Part shown: piece by piece, positions 1 through 11,156 of the stretch
Layout: each line of letters begins with the position of its first letter
Position numbering within the stretch: the first letter of the stretch is position 1
Source: Datisca glomerata
Taxonomy: Eukaryota > Streptophyta > Magnoliopsida > Cucurbitales > Datiscaceae
Assembly: GCA_003255025.1 (NCBI GenBank)
Contig: QANY01011336.1
Location: forward strand, 2,449,311 to 2,513,310
DNA length: 64,000 bases
Direction: 5' to 3'
Position numbers and translations under genes: made by a program
The notes under the pieces: model-generated
Told to the model about the DNA's origin: nothing
What the model saw: only the letters and a program-made list of their open reading frames with translations
Database searches by the model: none

Positions 1-98
1 CCGGTAACAAGTGGTTCCTATTAGAATTTTGCAACGTCGGTTGTTCTCTCTGAAAAAATTGGCCCTTAACGGGTCCATTACGGAACCCTACCGGATGT

Positions 99-850
99 GT
101 GGGGGTAAACTCTAAAATCTTTTTTGTTGGAGGCGTGGAAACAGAGGTGACCTCCACTCGTTTTTTGTTCGAAACTTTCGATGATGTTTGGTGTATTGAT
201 ATTGGTCATCCCCTCCGCCATTGGGAAAGCCACTCCAATATTCTGAATCACCTTGATCGTACTATAGCAGTGATGGGAATGATATTTATTTTTTGGGAGC
301 GCCCTCTCATGAACACGATCCTTGGAGTGAGGTTTACAATGTGGACACCGGAAAGGTGTGGACTATTACATGTCCTCGTAGAGTGGGTTTTTGGCAAGCG
401 TGGATGGTTTCAGATAGTAATGGGAATGAGAAGTTCCTTGGGTCCTCAAACTGTTTTCTATATGAATACGATTCAATTGGGGACACTTGAAACTTGTTTG
501 ATGATAACTTTGGCTTGTGGATTGGTCCTACTACCTACATGGATGGCATTATTTATTCCCTTCGCGGTAAAGATATCCATGGTTACAACATTGGGACAAA
601 GAAATGGTACCCGAATCCCATGTCCGGTTTGGAGGATGTAATTGATATGCCAAGAGGATATAATATTTATCTTCCTTATATATACCCTGTAGCTATAGGC
701 AATGGAAACTTATGTCTGATCTAGAGGGGATGAAAGATAATACGCTTAACTTCGTTCGATGTCATCCTTGTGTGCGACTTGATGATGCCAAACAACCATC
801 CTTGTTTGCTTGTGATATTCATCGTCAATTATTCACAATCGATGTTTACA
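99..850 (+). pseudogene. kelch-propeller protein fragment, copy 1
   Basis: This is a decayed fragment of a kelch beta-propeller protein of the kind found in plant F-box/kelch proteins. The reading frame moves between 99-300, 293-490 and 494-724. Visible kelch-blade features include a VGG turn at the start, PWSEVYNVDTGKVW, and a blade built around DGIIYSLRGKDIHGYNI followed by a KKW strand end. No F-box is visible upstream, and the window begins just before this point. A second copy at 28731-29384 allows direct comparison. At 488-490 this copy has TGA and at 722-724 TAG where copy 2 has TGG, so both are Trp-to-stop changes. The kelch assignment is inferred from sequence pattern, and the protein's role is unknown. 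It cannot make an intact product. Confidence 0.6.
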
Positions 851-3505
851 AAATTCTTAACTACTTTCCTATCATCAGTTTCTGAACATAATCCCCATCC
901 CTATCCCCTCATGACTTCTTATTTTTTATGCTGTGTCTTTTTTGGCCATTGGTATGTTTGATCTGGATCTCGTTTAGATTTTAGAAAGTTCCATAATGCA
1001 TTAAGACCTTTTAGTTCATGTTTTCCAACATTAGTATTAAATGAGATTGTAGTCGAAGGTTGATCTTTTACATTATTGTTAATGTCAGTTGTAAAATTTT
1101 GGCATCTTTAAAGACAAGGTAACATAGGAAACTTAAATAATGATTAGAATAGACTGCAATAGCGAAAGCTCCAAGAGGACTATGCATATTTAGACTTTAG
1201 AGGGAAAATTTAATTGACTATGCATAATTAGACTTTAGAGGGAAAATTTAATTTTGAGGTTGCCTTTTCCTTGTGCTTGAGTTTATTCATTCATGGCATT
1301 AGATAGGCATATACAAAATTTTGGGCCTAGCAATTGTTCGTAGTGGAAAGAAAATCTCTCTTTAAAGTAAGTTGTGTTTGCTCTAGAAGGATAATAAAAA
1401 GCTTCACTTTGTTAGATGTAGTCCTTTAAATGTCGGACCTATGCGCAATATGATGATGCCAAGCAATCATCCTCGTGCGCTGATGTTCATCATGCAATAC
1501 TCTGATCTGATGCTTCCGAAATTCTTAACTACTTCTCAATTGTAAGTGTCTGAAGTTTGATTGGTTTTTTGTAGTCTTTTTTGGACATTTGTATCTTTTG
1601 ATGTCAACCTTTTATTCAAGTACATCTAATTTAGTAAAGGCAATGGATGAACATTCAGGCCAACCAAAACTCAAAAAATTGTATGAATGTGATTGTGATG
1701 GCATGTTAGATAGTAAACGCCTTAAGATACTGACACCTATCAAGATTAATAAGCATTTCAATAAAAATCGTGGTAAAATTTAGTTATGTAGTTTTAGTTA
1801 ATGTTTAGTATCCAACAAGATGATGAACATGTCAGAGAGAAATTTGAAAAGCTTTTTAAGTTCTCCTAATGAAATGCAAATGTGGCAATTGCTTGCAAGT
1901 AAATTTGACTAATTTCCGTTTTGGCAGGCTCAAGTTGGAGTGCAAAGTGACAACTATAAGAGAGAGGGAGAGGAGGAGGGGATGAAGAAAAAGTCAAGGA
2001 CGCATTGAGATATCTTGAATGAGAGGCTCACTTTTTGGGCAAATTGTTGTAGGTGCAACTGCTCTTGTGTTAATACTGGTAGCATTTTAATTTTCTATAC
2101 TTTCAACATGGTTAATCTTCTCTGTATAGTTTTATTTATTTCTATCAGATAATTCTGAAGGGACGCTCACAACATTCTCCATGAGAAGTATTATCCTGAA
2201 TTTGGCTACTCTCACGTTCTTTTACAATCTATCTAGACCTCGACAATGTTGATTTGGAGATTTCGACTTGCTCAGGCGCTCATGGCATAAAAATGTTATC
2301 ACGCCCCTACGCCCTTATTTTATGATGAAAATGAGAAAAGTCTCATTGTCGAGACTTTTGATTCCATTTTTCAGGATGCTTTTAGAGTTGACTTGGACGA
2401 AATTTATCTTATAGTCTCGTCTGGTAGAGAATGGTCTAATGATAATTGGTTTCAAGTCATTAAAGATTACATTTTTTAGGATATTCAGGTCTAAGAATTG
2501 TTTTCTTTTAAAATGATAAAAAATACATTGATATTTTATTTGCATTTTGGATTTATTGAGACAATTTTTCATTTGTTTAGTCACTGATTTATCTTATTGG
2601 TATTTATCTTTTTATTGATCTAGGGAAGTTGTTCAATGGCTGCTATACTTGTATCTCAACAAAATATGCCACGGGAACTTGAGCAACAGAATCGTTGCTT
2701 TTAAAGAAAAACGTTCATCATCTCCACGCATCAAGCTCTTTAACATGAAGAGGGATAAAGATTTAAGAGGTAGTTTCGGTTTACTAGTCTTTAGACTACA
2801 ACTTGTGATTGTTATGGAAGTTATAACGAGTTATATTTTTTTTTAAGTGTCAGTGGGAATGCAAGATGATATGGATGCTCTAGAATCATTGATAGTGGAT
2901 GCGATTCGGTATGCTCACATCAAGAATGGTGTAGACTTACCTCTCGATAGTGGCTGGATGGAACTGCACTTTGCATTGAGCAAATTTATGAGTTATATAT
3001 TTCGTGATAACACTCTGTATATTTAGATAATCTATTGAATTATATTTTTCTTTCTTTTTTAATTTTTATTTGTTTTTCATGCATGGTGAAATTACTTTTG
3101 GTTCTCAACGAGCCTTTGTTTTGGGATTGGGATTCAAAAAGGAAGATCGATTATATTTTTAAAATATATGATATGTCATGCGGAGATAGTGGTGATACTT
3201 TTGAATAATTCGATACAAAAATATGTTTATCAGCTAGAATGAATGCAGTTTTTAACAAGCAAAATGAAATAACATCCTATAAAAGTAGAGACGGATATAG
3301 TAATGACATTGAAAGCATGATTTGGTTCACTTAGAATTATTTCAGTCCTCACAATGAGCGTAGAATATATGTGGGTGAAGTAAATACTTCGTTATAATAA
3401 TCTTTTTCTAGAACTGCCACTAATTATTTTTTTCTACCTAAGGCTTTCACTTGCAATTATAAAAATTACAAATCATTTTCATGATTATACGTGGACTTTT
3501 TATTT
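170..3505 (+). repeat. left copy of the duplicated kelch/unrecognised-gene block
   Basis: About 2.7 kb (roughly 190-2870) is collinear with 28790-31345, in coding-like and intron-like stretches alike. Matching landmarks are the kelch blades, the stretch around 975-1060, the purine-rich run near 1960 and the segment near 2650. The last part (about 2520-3505) is also present in inverted orientation at 31368-32328. Near 1180-1252 this copy has a 36-37 bp unit in tandem that is single in the right copy. Divergence is clear by eye but alignment is easy. Confidence 0.75.
1589..3395 (+). pseudogene. remnants of an unrecognised multi-exon gene, copy 1
   Basis: Several short open stretches separated by intron-like AT-rich DNA look like exons of one gene that I do not recognise. 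In order they are: about 1640-1783 (ending KINKHFNKNRGKI), about 1850-2040 (QMWQLLASKFD, then an RE/EEEG/KKK-rich stretch), about 2330-2480 (FQDAFRVDLDEIYL), about 2650-2775 (YLNKICHGNLSNRIVAFKEK), about 2860-2995 (GVDLPLDSGWMELHFALSKF), about 3110-3215 (PLFWDWDSKRKIDYIFKIYD) and about 3310-3380 (SPHNERRIYVGEV). The text is protein-like and is also recoverable from the two other copies in the window. Stops and frameshifts are frequent. It lies downstream of the kelch fragment on the same strand, and I cannot tell whether the two were one gene. Confidence 0.4.
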
Positions 3506-3630
3506 AAAACAAATTATTTTTTCTACTAAACATGTCCTAGTTTACTTGTCTTTTTGCCCAAAAAAAAACTGGTTTACAGTGTAGTAGAAAAAATAATTTC
3601 TTTCTTTTTTTAAAAAAATAAGAAGTCCAC
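3491..3630. repeat. imperfect hairpin
   Basis: The left arm (3491-3537, starting gtggacttttt) is the reverse complement of the right arm (3583-3630, ending agaagtccac), with one gap of about 9 bp and a loop of about 45 bp. Both arms are A/T-rich. The arm sequence recurs at 31360-31385 at the start of the inverted gene copy. Confidence 0.6.
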
Positions 3631-3639
3631 ATATAATAT

Positions 3640-3721
3640 ATGTCAATATCACAATATTCATTGTTACATACGTCTAATTACTAAATATACACAATCAAGA
3701 ACACATTGGTCTGATAGTAAT
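3640..3721 (-). repeat. orphan scrap of copia A leader outside its 3' LTR
   Basis: These ~80 bp align with 11070-11156, the start of element A's internal region just inside its 5' LTR, including a degenerate tRNA primer-binding site. It sits immediately outside the 3' LTR, where host flank would be expected. The homology stops at about 3640. Confidence 0.65.
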
Positions 3722-5583
3722 TGTTAGATCGGGTTTTAAAAATTTGAGGAAAAACAATGAACTGCGAACGGTTCGTAGGTGAAAAATAAAAAAAAAATCA
3801 CATCAACTATTTAATCATATTAAATATAAAACCTTTTATGATCATTCATATTTAGATTGACGTATTTAGAAGAGGTGTAAATAATATTATACATTTCTTG
3901 TATTGGAGAATTTCTGACTTGGTGGAATCATATTGTCATGCATTCTTCGTTCTTTGTAGAACTTGAATTAATCTTCACACCAACAATCACTCATAGGATT
4001 CAGAAACATATCTCAATATGATGTCGTCAGAAATTGATTGTGGGCTCTCAAAACAGCAGAAGAAAAAAAAATTCTCTTATTCCTCTAGATTTGGGCGGCA
4101 TGCAATAGGGAAGGGAGAGAGAAATTGCTTTATTTACTCTGTATAATCACACAGTATGATCAGAATTGTGTCAACAGATTTAAGGAGGCAACCCTAATAT
4201 CATCCCTTATGTAAAAATTATAGAATTTACACATATACCCTTATACTGTAAATTGCCAAAATTCTCCTCTCTTTACTATAATTGTCAAAATTTTACATCT
4301 TCCTAGAGTCAAAATACTGTGCCCAAATTTATCAATCCAAATTGATAAATTAATTTGATCTCCGTCAATTAATTGATAATTTTATTTATTAATTATCCAA
4401 TAATTAGAAAATAATAATTAATTAATTTGAACATTAAATTTTGCTCTTCACTACTTTAGTGAAGATACCCATCACATATGGGTTCAGAAAGTATACCTTG
4501 CTCCAAAACACGTTTTTGATCCAAACTGGTGTTGTTTCTCATTCATGTCCTTATGAGCTATTCTTGAGACTGAATGAACCCACATGTATAAAGTTATAGG
4601 ATTCAAACACTCAGCGAATTTATCTCCATAAATTTCTGACCTTTTTAATCCTGACATCGTACGACTCCATTATAGGCCTGATGTCGAATCAACTCTCGAT
4701 TCACGCACTCTACATTTTCTGTTGGTGTAAATAAACACTTTTTATTTCATGGTCCATAGAATATTTTGCTATATTACCCATCGTGAATATTAGTAACAAG
4801 AGTGAGATATAAAATTATCATTTTACCTCTCTAGTTATTATCTCCTTAACTCATTTATTGACTGTGGATAACAAAGAAATAAAAGTGAATTATCTCGTAC
4901 AGTTCACCATGTCTTATTTAATGATTTATTTAATCGAGTATCTGGCCACGTTTATTTATTCACACACCCATCAATAAGCATAATGTGATATTGTTGCATT
5001 TTGCAATCTAGCCATGATTTTCATATCTGTGAATCATGTAACTCCAACATAGTTGAATCACGATCCCAACAACCAATGTATTGTCCTACAATTCAAACTT
5101 GCTCCTTTGTCGTATCAAAGATCGCAAGTAACTAAGTCAAATTTCTTTTTCACCTCAGGATTTAACTAATCAATTAGATTTAGAGCTAGACAAATAGTTT
5201 TGCTCCAAACTAATTTGCTACTGGTCTATTTAACATGTTCCATAACATGTATAAGTCAACCGTTAGAGTCTTCAATCTCATGCCCCAAGACTGACATCCT
5301 TTGGTTCAACCTAACAGTCATAATCGGACTCAATTGCCCAGTCGATTCTAAGACTGCGAATAACATTTTGAAATATTTCAGAAGAGTTTATTTGAAAGAC
5401 CCATCAGTCTTTACTCTTCTTACATTGACAATAGTTTTAGGACTTGAATAAATTATAAACACATTTTAATAAATAGAAAAGTTACACTCATTCATTAAAT
5501 TTAGTAGTACAAAATGTATGAGTAATAACTAAATATACTCATAAATTGTTATCATACCCTACTTTATGGACATAATTCCAACA
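3722..5583 (-). repeat. 3' LTR of copia A
   Basis: This 1862 bp LTR aligns end to end with 11157-13027. On the plus strand it starts tgttagatcgggttt and ends cataattccaaca. It contains an 83-codon open frame on the opposite strand (5200-5451) that recurs in other LTRs of this family. Confidence 0.88.
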
Positions 5584-5604
5584 ATCCCCCACTTGGACTA
5601 AAGT
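5584..5604 (-). other. polypurine tract of copia A
   Basis: On the minus strand the bases just upstream of the 3' LTR read CCAAGTGGGGGAT, a purine run in the position where plus-strand DNA priming occurs in LTR retrotransposons. Confidence 0.7.
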
Positions 5605-5699
5605 AGAAGTGTACAATCTCGTATCATGCCCTCATAATGACCATCGATATGTGTGTTACTACAATATCTCCACGCTAAACAATCTCTCTAATAAGGTGA

Positions 5700-7400
5700 T
5701 ATTTACGCTCTATGTGTTTGAATCTTTCGTGGCTCCTTGGTTCCTTCGAATTCGCTACAACCTCACTGTATCGCAATAAATTGTCATGGGCTTGTCAGCT
5801 TCTGGAACGACTTCCAGAGTCTTCAAAAACTTTTTAAGCCATACAGTCTCCTTCGCAGCTTCACAAGATGCCACATACTCAACTTCAATGGTAGAATCAG
5901 CAATGCAATATTTCTTGATACTTCTTCATACAACTGCTTCACCGTTCATGATGAACACCGATCCTGAAGTGGACCTTCTAGATTCCTTATCTGCTTGGAA
6001 ATCAGAATTAGTATACCCCGTCATATTCAGGTCAGTACCTGAATACACAAGCATGTAGTTCCTTGTTCACGTAAGATACTTAAGGATATGCTTGACGACA
6101 TTCCAATGCTCGAGTCCAGAATTAGCTTGGAAACGACTCACCACGCCCGCTGCGAAGAGAATGTCTAGCCTAGTGCAAAGCATCGCATACATGAGACTTC
6201 TTACGGCTAAGGCATATGAAATCTTTCTCATTTCTTCCTCTTCTTGAGAAGACTTGGGATACCGCTCCTTGGAGAGGCTGACTCAATGCCTGAAAGGAAG
6301 ATATCTCGTATTGGAGTCTTGCATACTAAAGCGATCCATCAACTTATCAATATAAGATGCTTGAGACAGTGAACCAATTGTCTGTTCTTTCGATCCCAAA
6401 ATATCCGAATACCTAAGACAAAGACAGTTTCTCCAAGATCATTCATATCAAATTACTTTGCAAGCCAAATCTTGACATCAAACAATTTTTCTACATCATT
6501 CTCAATGAGTAGAATATCGTCAAAGTACAAACCAGAAAAACCACCTTCCCTTCGTGTATCAACTTATACACACGGGGTTCGTCCACTAACAACTCAAAAA
6601 GGAAGTTTTTGACAATTTCGTCGAATATGATATTCCATGATCGTGACGCTTTTTTTAAGTCTATAAATGGAATTTAGCAGTTTGCAAACCTTGCCCTCTT
6701 GGCCTTTCTCCACGAACCCGTCTGGTTGAGTCATATAAATGCGCTCTTCAATATTGTCATTCAGAAAATCAGTCTTGACATCTATTTGTCATATTTCATA
6801 ATCGAGGGCAGTATTAATGGACATGAGGATTCAGATGACTTTAAGCATGGCCACCGGTGAGAAGGTATCCTCATAGTCAATACCTTCCTTTTAGGTATAG
6901 CCATTGCCCACTTGCCTAGCTTTGAATGTCTCAACATTCCCATCCAGATATCTTTTTTTCTTATAAATCCATTTACACCCTATGAGTTTTACCCCTCAAG
7001 AGGATCTACAAGTTTTCAGACTCCGTTCAAGTACATCGATTGTATCTCAATGTTCATGGCTTCTTACCATAGATTTACTTCAGGACCAGCCATATCCTAT
7101 GATAGGAGATATGTTCATCATGATCCTTATCTAAGACTGTTGTTAAGGTATGTCCATAAGACATATACCTGTCAGGCTATCTAATAACCATCCCACTACG
7201 CCAAGGCTCCATAGGCTCTGGCTCTTATTGTGGTTCTTCAATTATTGAATCATAAATAGTTTCTGATGAGGGAGTCAGTGTCCTCCTACTCAATAGTTCC
7301 TCTATCACAAGAGTGCTTCTCGGCTTCACACTTTTTATGTAGTCATCTTACAAAAAAATGCGCATTCGTGCTCACGAATATTTTCTTGTCAGTTGGACAA
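5700..7400 (-). pseudogene. copia A reverse transcriptase and RNase H remnant
   Basis: On the minus strand this stretch encodes the C-terminal half of the copia polyprotein in broken frames. Near 5700-5900 the RNase H motif around ADST.E.EY is visible, and near 6600-6700 the RT motif region LYGLK can be recognised. The plus-strand open frames here (5737-5967, 5786-6058, 6912-7184) are antisense shadows. Comparison with element C (46600-47990), which is easier to read, supports the assignment. Frameshifts are too many for any single domain to be intact. Confidence 0.75.
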
Positions 7401-8690
7401 TAAAAGATGTATCCCTTCATTCCTTTAGAATATTCTACAAACATGTATAACTCTGATTGGCTGGCCAACTTGCCTGTCTTCGGTTTCAGAACATATGTTC
7501 GGCATCCCCATATTCTAAGGTGGTTTACGAATGACTTTCATCCATTCCATCTTTCATATGGCGTACTAGGCACCGTCTTTGATGGAACTTGGTTTAGAAT
7601 GTATGCTGCTATTTCCAAGACATATCCGCATAATGAATCTAAGAGGGATGAGTAACTCATCATGGATCTAACCATATCCAACAGAGTTTAATTCTTTCTC
7701 TCTAAAACACCATTATGTTTTGGAGTGTCAGATGTTGTAAGCTAAGAAAGAATTCCTTCTTTCTTAAGAAAGTCTTCGAACTTTCCTAGCAAGCACTCTC
7801 CACCACGATAAGATCGTAGCGTTTTGATTTATTTTTCTAATTGCTTTCCGACTGTAAGCTTGTACTCTTTGAACTTTTCAAAGGTTTCAGACTTTTGGTG
7901 CATTAGATAAACATCTCCAAAAACGTGAGTAGTCATCAGTGAAGGTTACAAAGTATTCATAACCTCCTCTTGCCTGAATATTCAATGGTCCAAATAAATC
8001 ACTATGTATGAGTTCGAGACATTGAGTCGCCCTTTCGCCCTTCGCTAAAAAGGGTCTCTTAGTCATTTTACCTTCTATACATGATTCACATATGGGTAGT
8101 GATCCCACACTTAAAGTTTGAAATGAACCATCGTTTGAAAGTCTTTTAATCCTGTACAGGCTAATGTGGCCAAGACATAAGTACCACAAATAGGTTAGAT
8201 TGGTTGAGTTAGTCTTCAACCTTTTACTATCCCTTTGTAAATCAGTATTTACTTTAGTGTCACATATCATTGGAGCTATTGGTTTTATGTAAAACAATTT
8301 ATTTATCAAACGTTCAATAGTGATTAAGCAATAATTTCTAAAAATTCCAATATATTTATCAATGAAATTCAAACTAAATCACTACTCAATTAAACTAGCT
8401 ACTGAAATAAGGTTCTTCCCAAAAACTGGGATATAATAAACATCACGTAAAATTATAAAACTATTATCGAATAACAATTTAATAGTACCGACATATGTGA
8501 CCGATACTAGTACTCCATTTTCCCAACAGAAGCTGAACTCGCCCTCGTCAAGCCTTCTGATTTCCCTGAACCCCTGCAAGGAGCAACATATATGGTTAGT
8601 GGCTGCAGAGTCTACAATCCATGAAAAAGTAGAGTCAGCCACATAAGAGGGCTCAGTAACAAGTATTATACATTTAGATCCTAACTTCTT
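7400..8690 (-). pseudogene. copia A protease, GAG-pre-integrase and integrase remnant
   Basis: Two open stretches remain on the minus strand. 8382-8642 carries the aspartic protease region with the motif WIVDSAATNHIC (active-site D in DSA). 7887-8372 carries the GAG-pre-integrase finger (LGHIS, then C.SCIEGKMTKRPF) and the start of the integrase core (HSDLFGPLN, FTDDYSRFW). Further integrase, including the ERKN motif of the last catalytic Glu, lies at about 7650-7850 in other frames, and the C-terminal part spans about 7400-7650. Canonical copia integrase has a D, D, E triad, and the first and last can be located. At FTDDYSRFW this copy keeps a TGG codon that is TGA in element C. Confidence 0.8.
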
Positions 8691-9485
8691 GAGATAGTCT
8701 AGGCAGTTACGTTTTCAGTGGCTAGCGGGTCCACAATAATGACACTTATATTTTGACTTGTCCACTTTTGCAGTGCTCTTACGTTTCGCAGCTTTTGAAT
8801 TCTACTTCTTAGCCTTCTTCGGACCTCTCCTATGTTTCTTTTTTACGCCAAAGGTGGAATGCTTGCTTTTAGTAAAATTTTCCTCACCAGTCTTCCTCTT
8901 GCTCTTCAGATTTAGGGTCTGAACAGCTTGCAGTTCCTTCATCAACTCAGGAAGTGAGTACGTCAATTTATTCATCGAATAATTAAGTTTGAAGTTCTTA
9001 AAAGTGTCAGGCAGAGTCTCAATGATCATATCAACTTGTGTCTCACCATATATCTCAGAACCTATGATCTTCATCTCACTCAAATAACTAATGATCAGCA
9101 TCATATGTTCTCTGACAGGAGTTATAGGTTTCATCATGCAGTTCATGAAGTTTCACACAACAACCTATTTAGCTTGACGATCCTGATATCCAAACATTTT
9201 GGTGATGCTTAACATCATATTAGTGGCAGTTTCTATTATCTAATGTTCTTTTTTGCAACACATTGCTAACAGAATCCAAGATATAACACCTGATGATGTC
9301 ATCAGAACACAGCCAAGAAGCATAAGCATCATTTTCCTCTTGAGTCGACTCAGCAATACGTTCAAAGGGACAATGGGTGGTGAGCACGAATTTGTGCTTT
9401 TCAACCGTCAACACGATATCATCATTACGTTTTCAATCCACGTAATTTTCACCAGTAAGTTTGTTCCCATTTATGATAGTTGAGA
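8690..9485 (-). pseudogene. copia A gag remnant with zinc knuckle
   Basis: The gag capsid-like region occupies two minus-strand stretches: 9220-9414 (HCPFERIAESTQEEND) and 8802-9146 (REHMMLIISYLSEMK, then a basic KKKHRRGPKKAKK tail). Just downstream, at about 8705-8745, a zinc knuckle reads C-H-Y-C-G-P-A-S-H, a stop, then KRNC. The stop (plus-strand tca at 8715-8717) replaces the Trp usual in this GHWKRNC type of knuckle. Element C's gag at 44260-45000 is the closest match in the window. Confidence 0.8.
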
Positions 9486-9489
9486 GTGG

Positions 9490-11156
9490 GGATAGCGAGA
9501 TGATTACTGAAAAGAATAAATAAAGCGGTGTAGATAAATACTCAATCATTTAGGAAAGTATGGTGCATGATGCAAATACTTAAATATTTAAAAATCCAAT
9601 AAAAAAATATTCATTCCCTGATGTTACGATCAACAACGATGGCTTGTCTCATCTAAGGACAACGTCAAGCTACCTCCTATCGCATTGAGACTCTTCTAGT
9701 TTGGTTAACGCATCTCAAGATGTCACTACATCTAGCTTAACCAATCACTAGTGGTTTTGGTCACCTTGGCCCCATTGACCAGCTCCTATGATGGATTTCA
9801 ATGTGCTACAGTCTAAGTGTTTAACTAAAGCATCGGCTTTAAAGGTCGCCATGAACTAACACCGTCTAGGAACAATCCTGCCTCACCACTTCCTTTACCA
9901 ACTTTAGCTTCTTAAACAACTCGATGACTCAAAGCAACACCATTTCCAAGTTTCTCTCACTGAAGAGAGGACTACCAGGGTAGCTCTAAACAATTCCTCG
10001 TGCCACGATCAAGTTTGGGTTGGGAACCTAGAGAGCGTTTCAACGTAAACAACCCTCCCACTTAGTTTTTGAAAAATGGACTCTTCTTTACTTTTTCAAA
10101 AAAAAATATAACTTTTTATAAATTTAGAAAAACAAGTTTTGAAAATTATAAACTTTTATAAAATTTAAATCATAATTTAAAATTTATAACTTATATAAAA
10201 TCCACATTGTATATAAATTATAACCCAATATAAATTTAAACTACAATGATGCATGTACATGTTACATGGCATTTTGATATTTTACATATCCATATTTCTA
10301 TATGGCATGTTATATGATGATACGAGATTAATAATAAATCATCCATTCAAAATTAGCCTCTCTATTCTATGGCTCATTTCTAATTACAACACATAAAAAG
10401 AATAATAAATAAATTATAATAATTTAAATACTAATTTTCCTGGCATCTGTAATATTATTTTTCTCCTTCAGAAAGTCCCGCCAATTTGTAAATCTTTACA
10501 AAAGTCCAGTGCCATTTTTAAAATTCAAATTTCAATTTAAAATTTAATTCTCCAATAATTTTTACTTTGATAAATAAATTACCAAGTAAATTAATCAATT
10601 GATTTATTTTTAAAAATATAAATTCTAATTAATTAGTGTTGAAAATTACAGTATTAAATAAAAATAATTTTTAGGGACTGGATTGGGAAAAACCTAAAGT
10701 TTCATAAAGCCAAAAGTTTCTAAAATCTCAAATTTTCCCAAACCCTAAAGTTACCAAAACCTCAAGGTTTCCTAAACCCTAAAATTTTCAAAAATTCAAG
10801 GTTTCCTAAACCTCAAGGTTTCCTAAACCCTAAAATTTTCAAAAATTCAAGGTTTCCTAAACATAGGGTGATGAATGATGACTTTTTCTTGCGACGGATT
10901 TACATGGAATTTAAAGATACAACTTTTGAAAAAAATAAATTACATTAAATCCTATGCCTCAATTTCGGCGTACATCAATTCTAAAATTGAAAATAAAAAC
11001 CTAGAGCCAATCGATAGGGATCCATTCCTAAAAACACATTCATACATGCTTTGAATCTACCATACAAAAAATATATGCCAATCTCACAACTTCCATTGAT
11101 ACGTACGTCTAATTACTAAATATGCACAATCAAGAACCCAAGGCTATGATACCAAT
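9490..11156 (-). other. copia A 5' leader with primer-binding site and minisatellite
   Basis: This ~1.6 kb non-coding leader lies between the primer-binding site and gag. The PBS is at 11139-11156 and reads TGGTATCATAGCC on the minus strand, close to the complement of the initiator-Met tRNA 3' end. At about 10680-10870 a short tandem array repeats cctaaaccctaaaattttc-type units of about 50 bp. The rest is AT-rich and I see no gene. Parts match the leader of element C (40585-40830 and 43490-44250). Confidence 0.7.

Noticed and set aside
5737..7655. Plus-strand frames at 5737-6058, 6912-7184 and 7407-7655
   Set aside because: Antisense to the copia A RNase H, RT and integrase, which are recognisable on the minus strand.
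10690..10870. Telomere-like CCCTAAA motifs
   Set aside because: The motif is embedded in a longer ~50 bp unit in a copia leader and is not a run of 7 bp repeats, so it is not an interstitial telomere.
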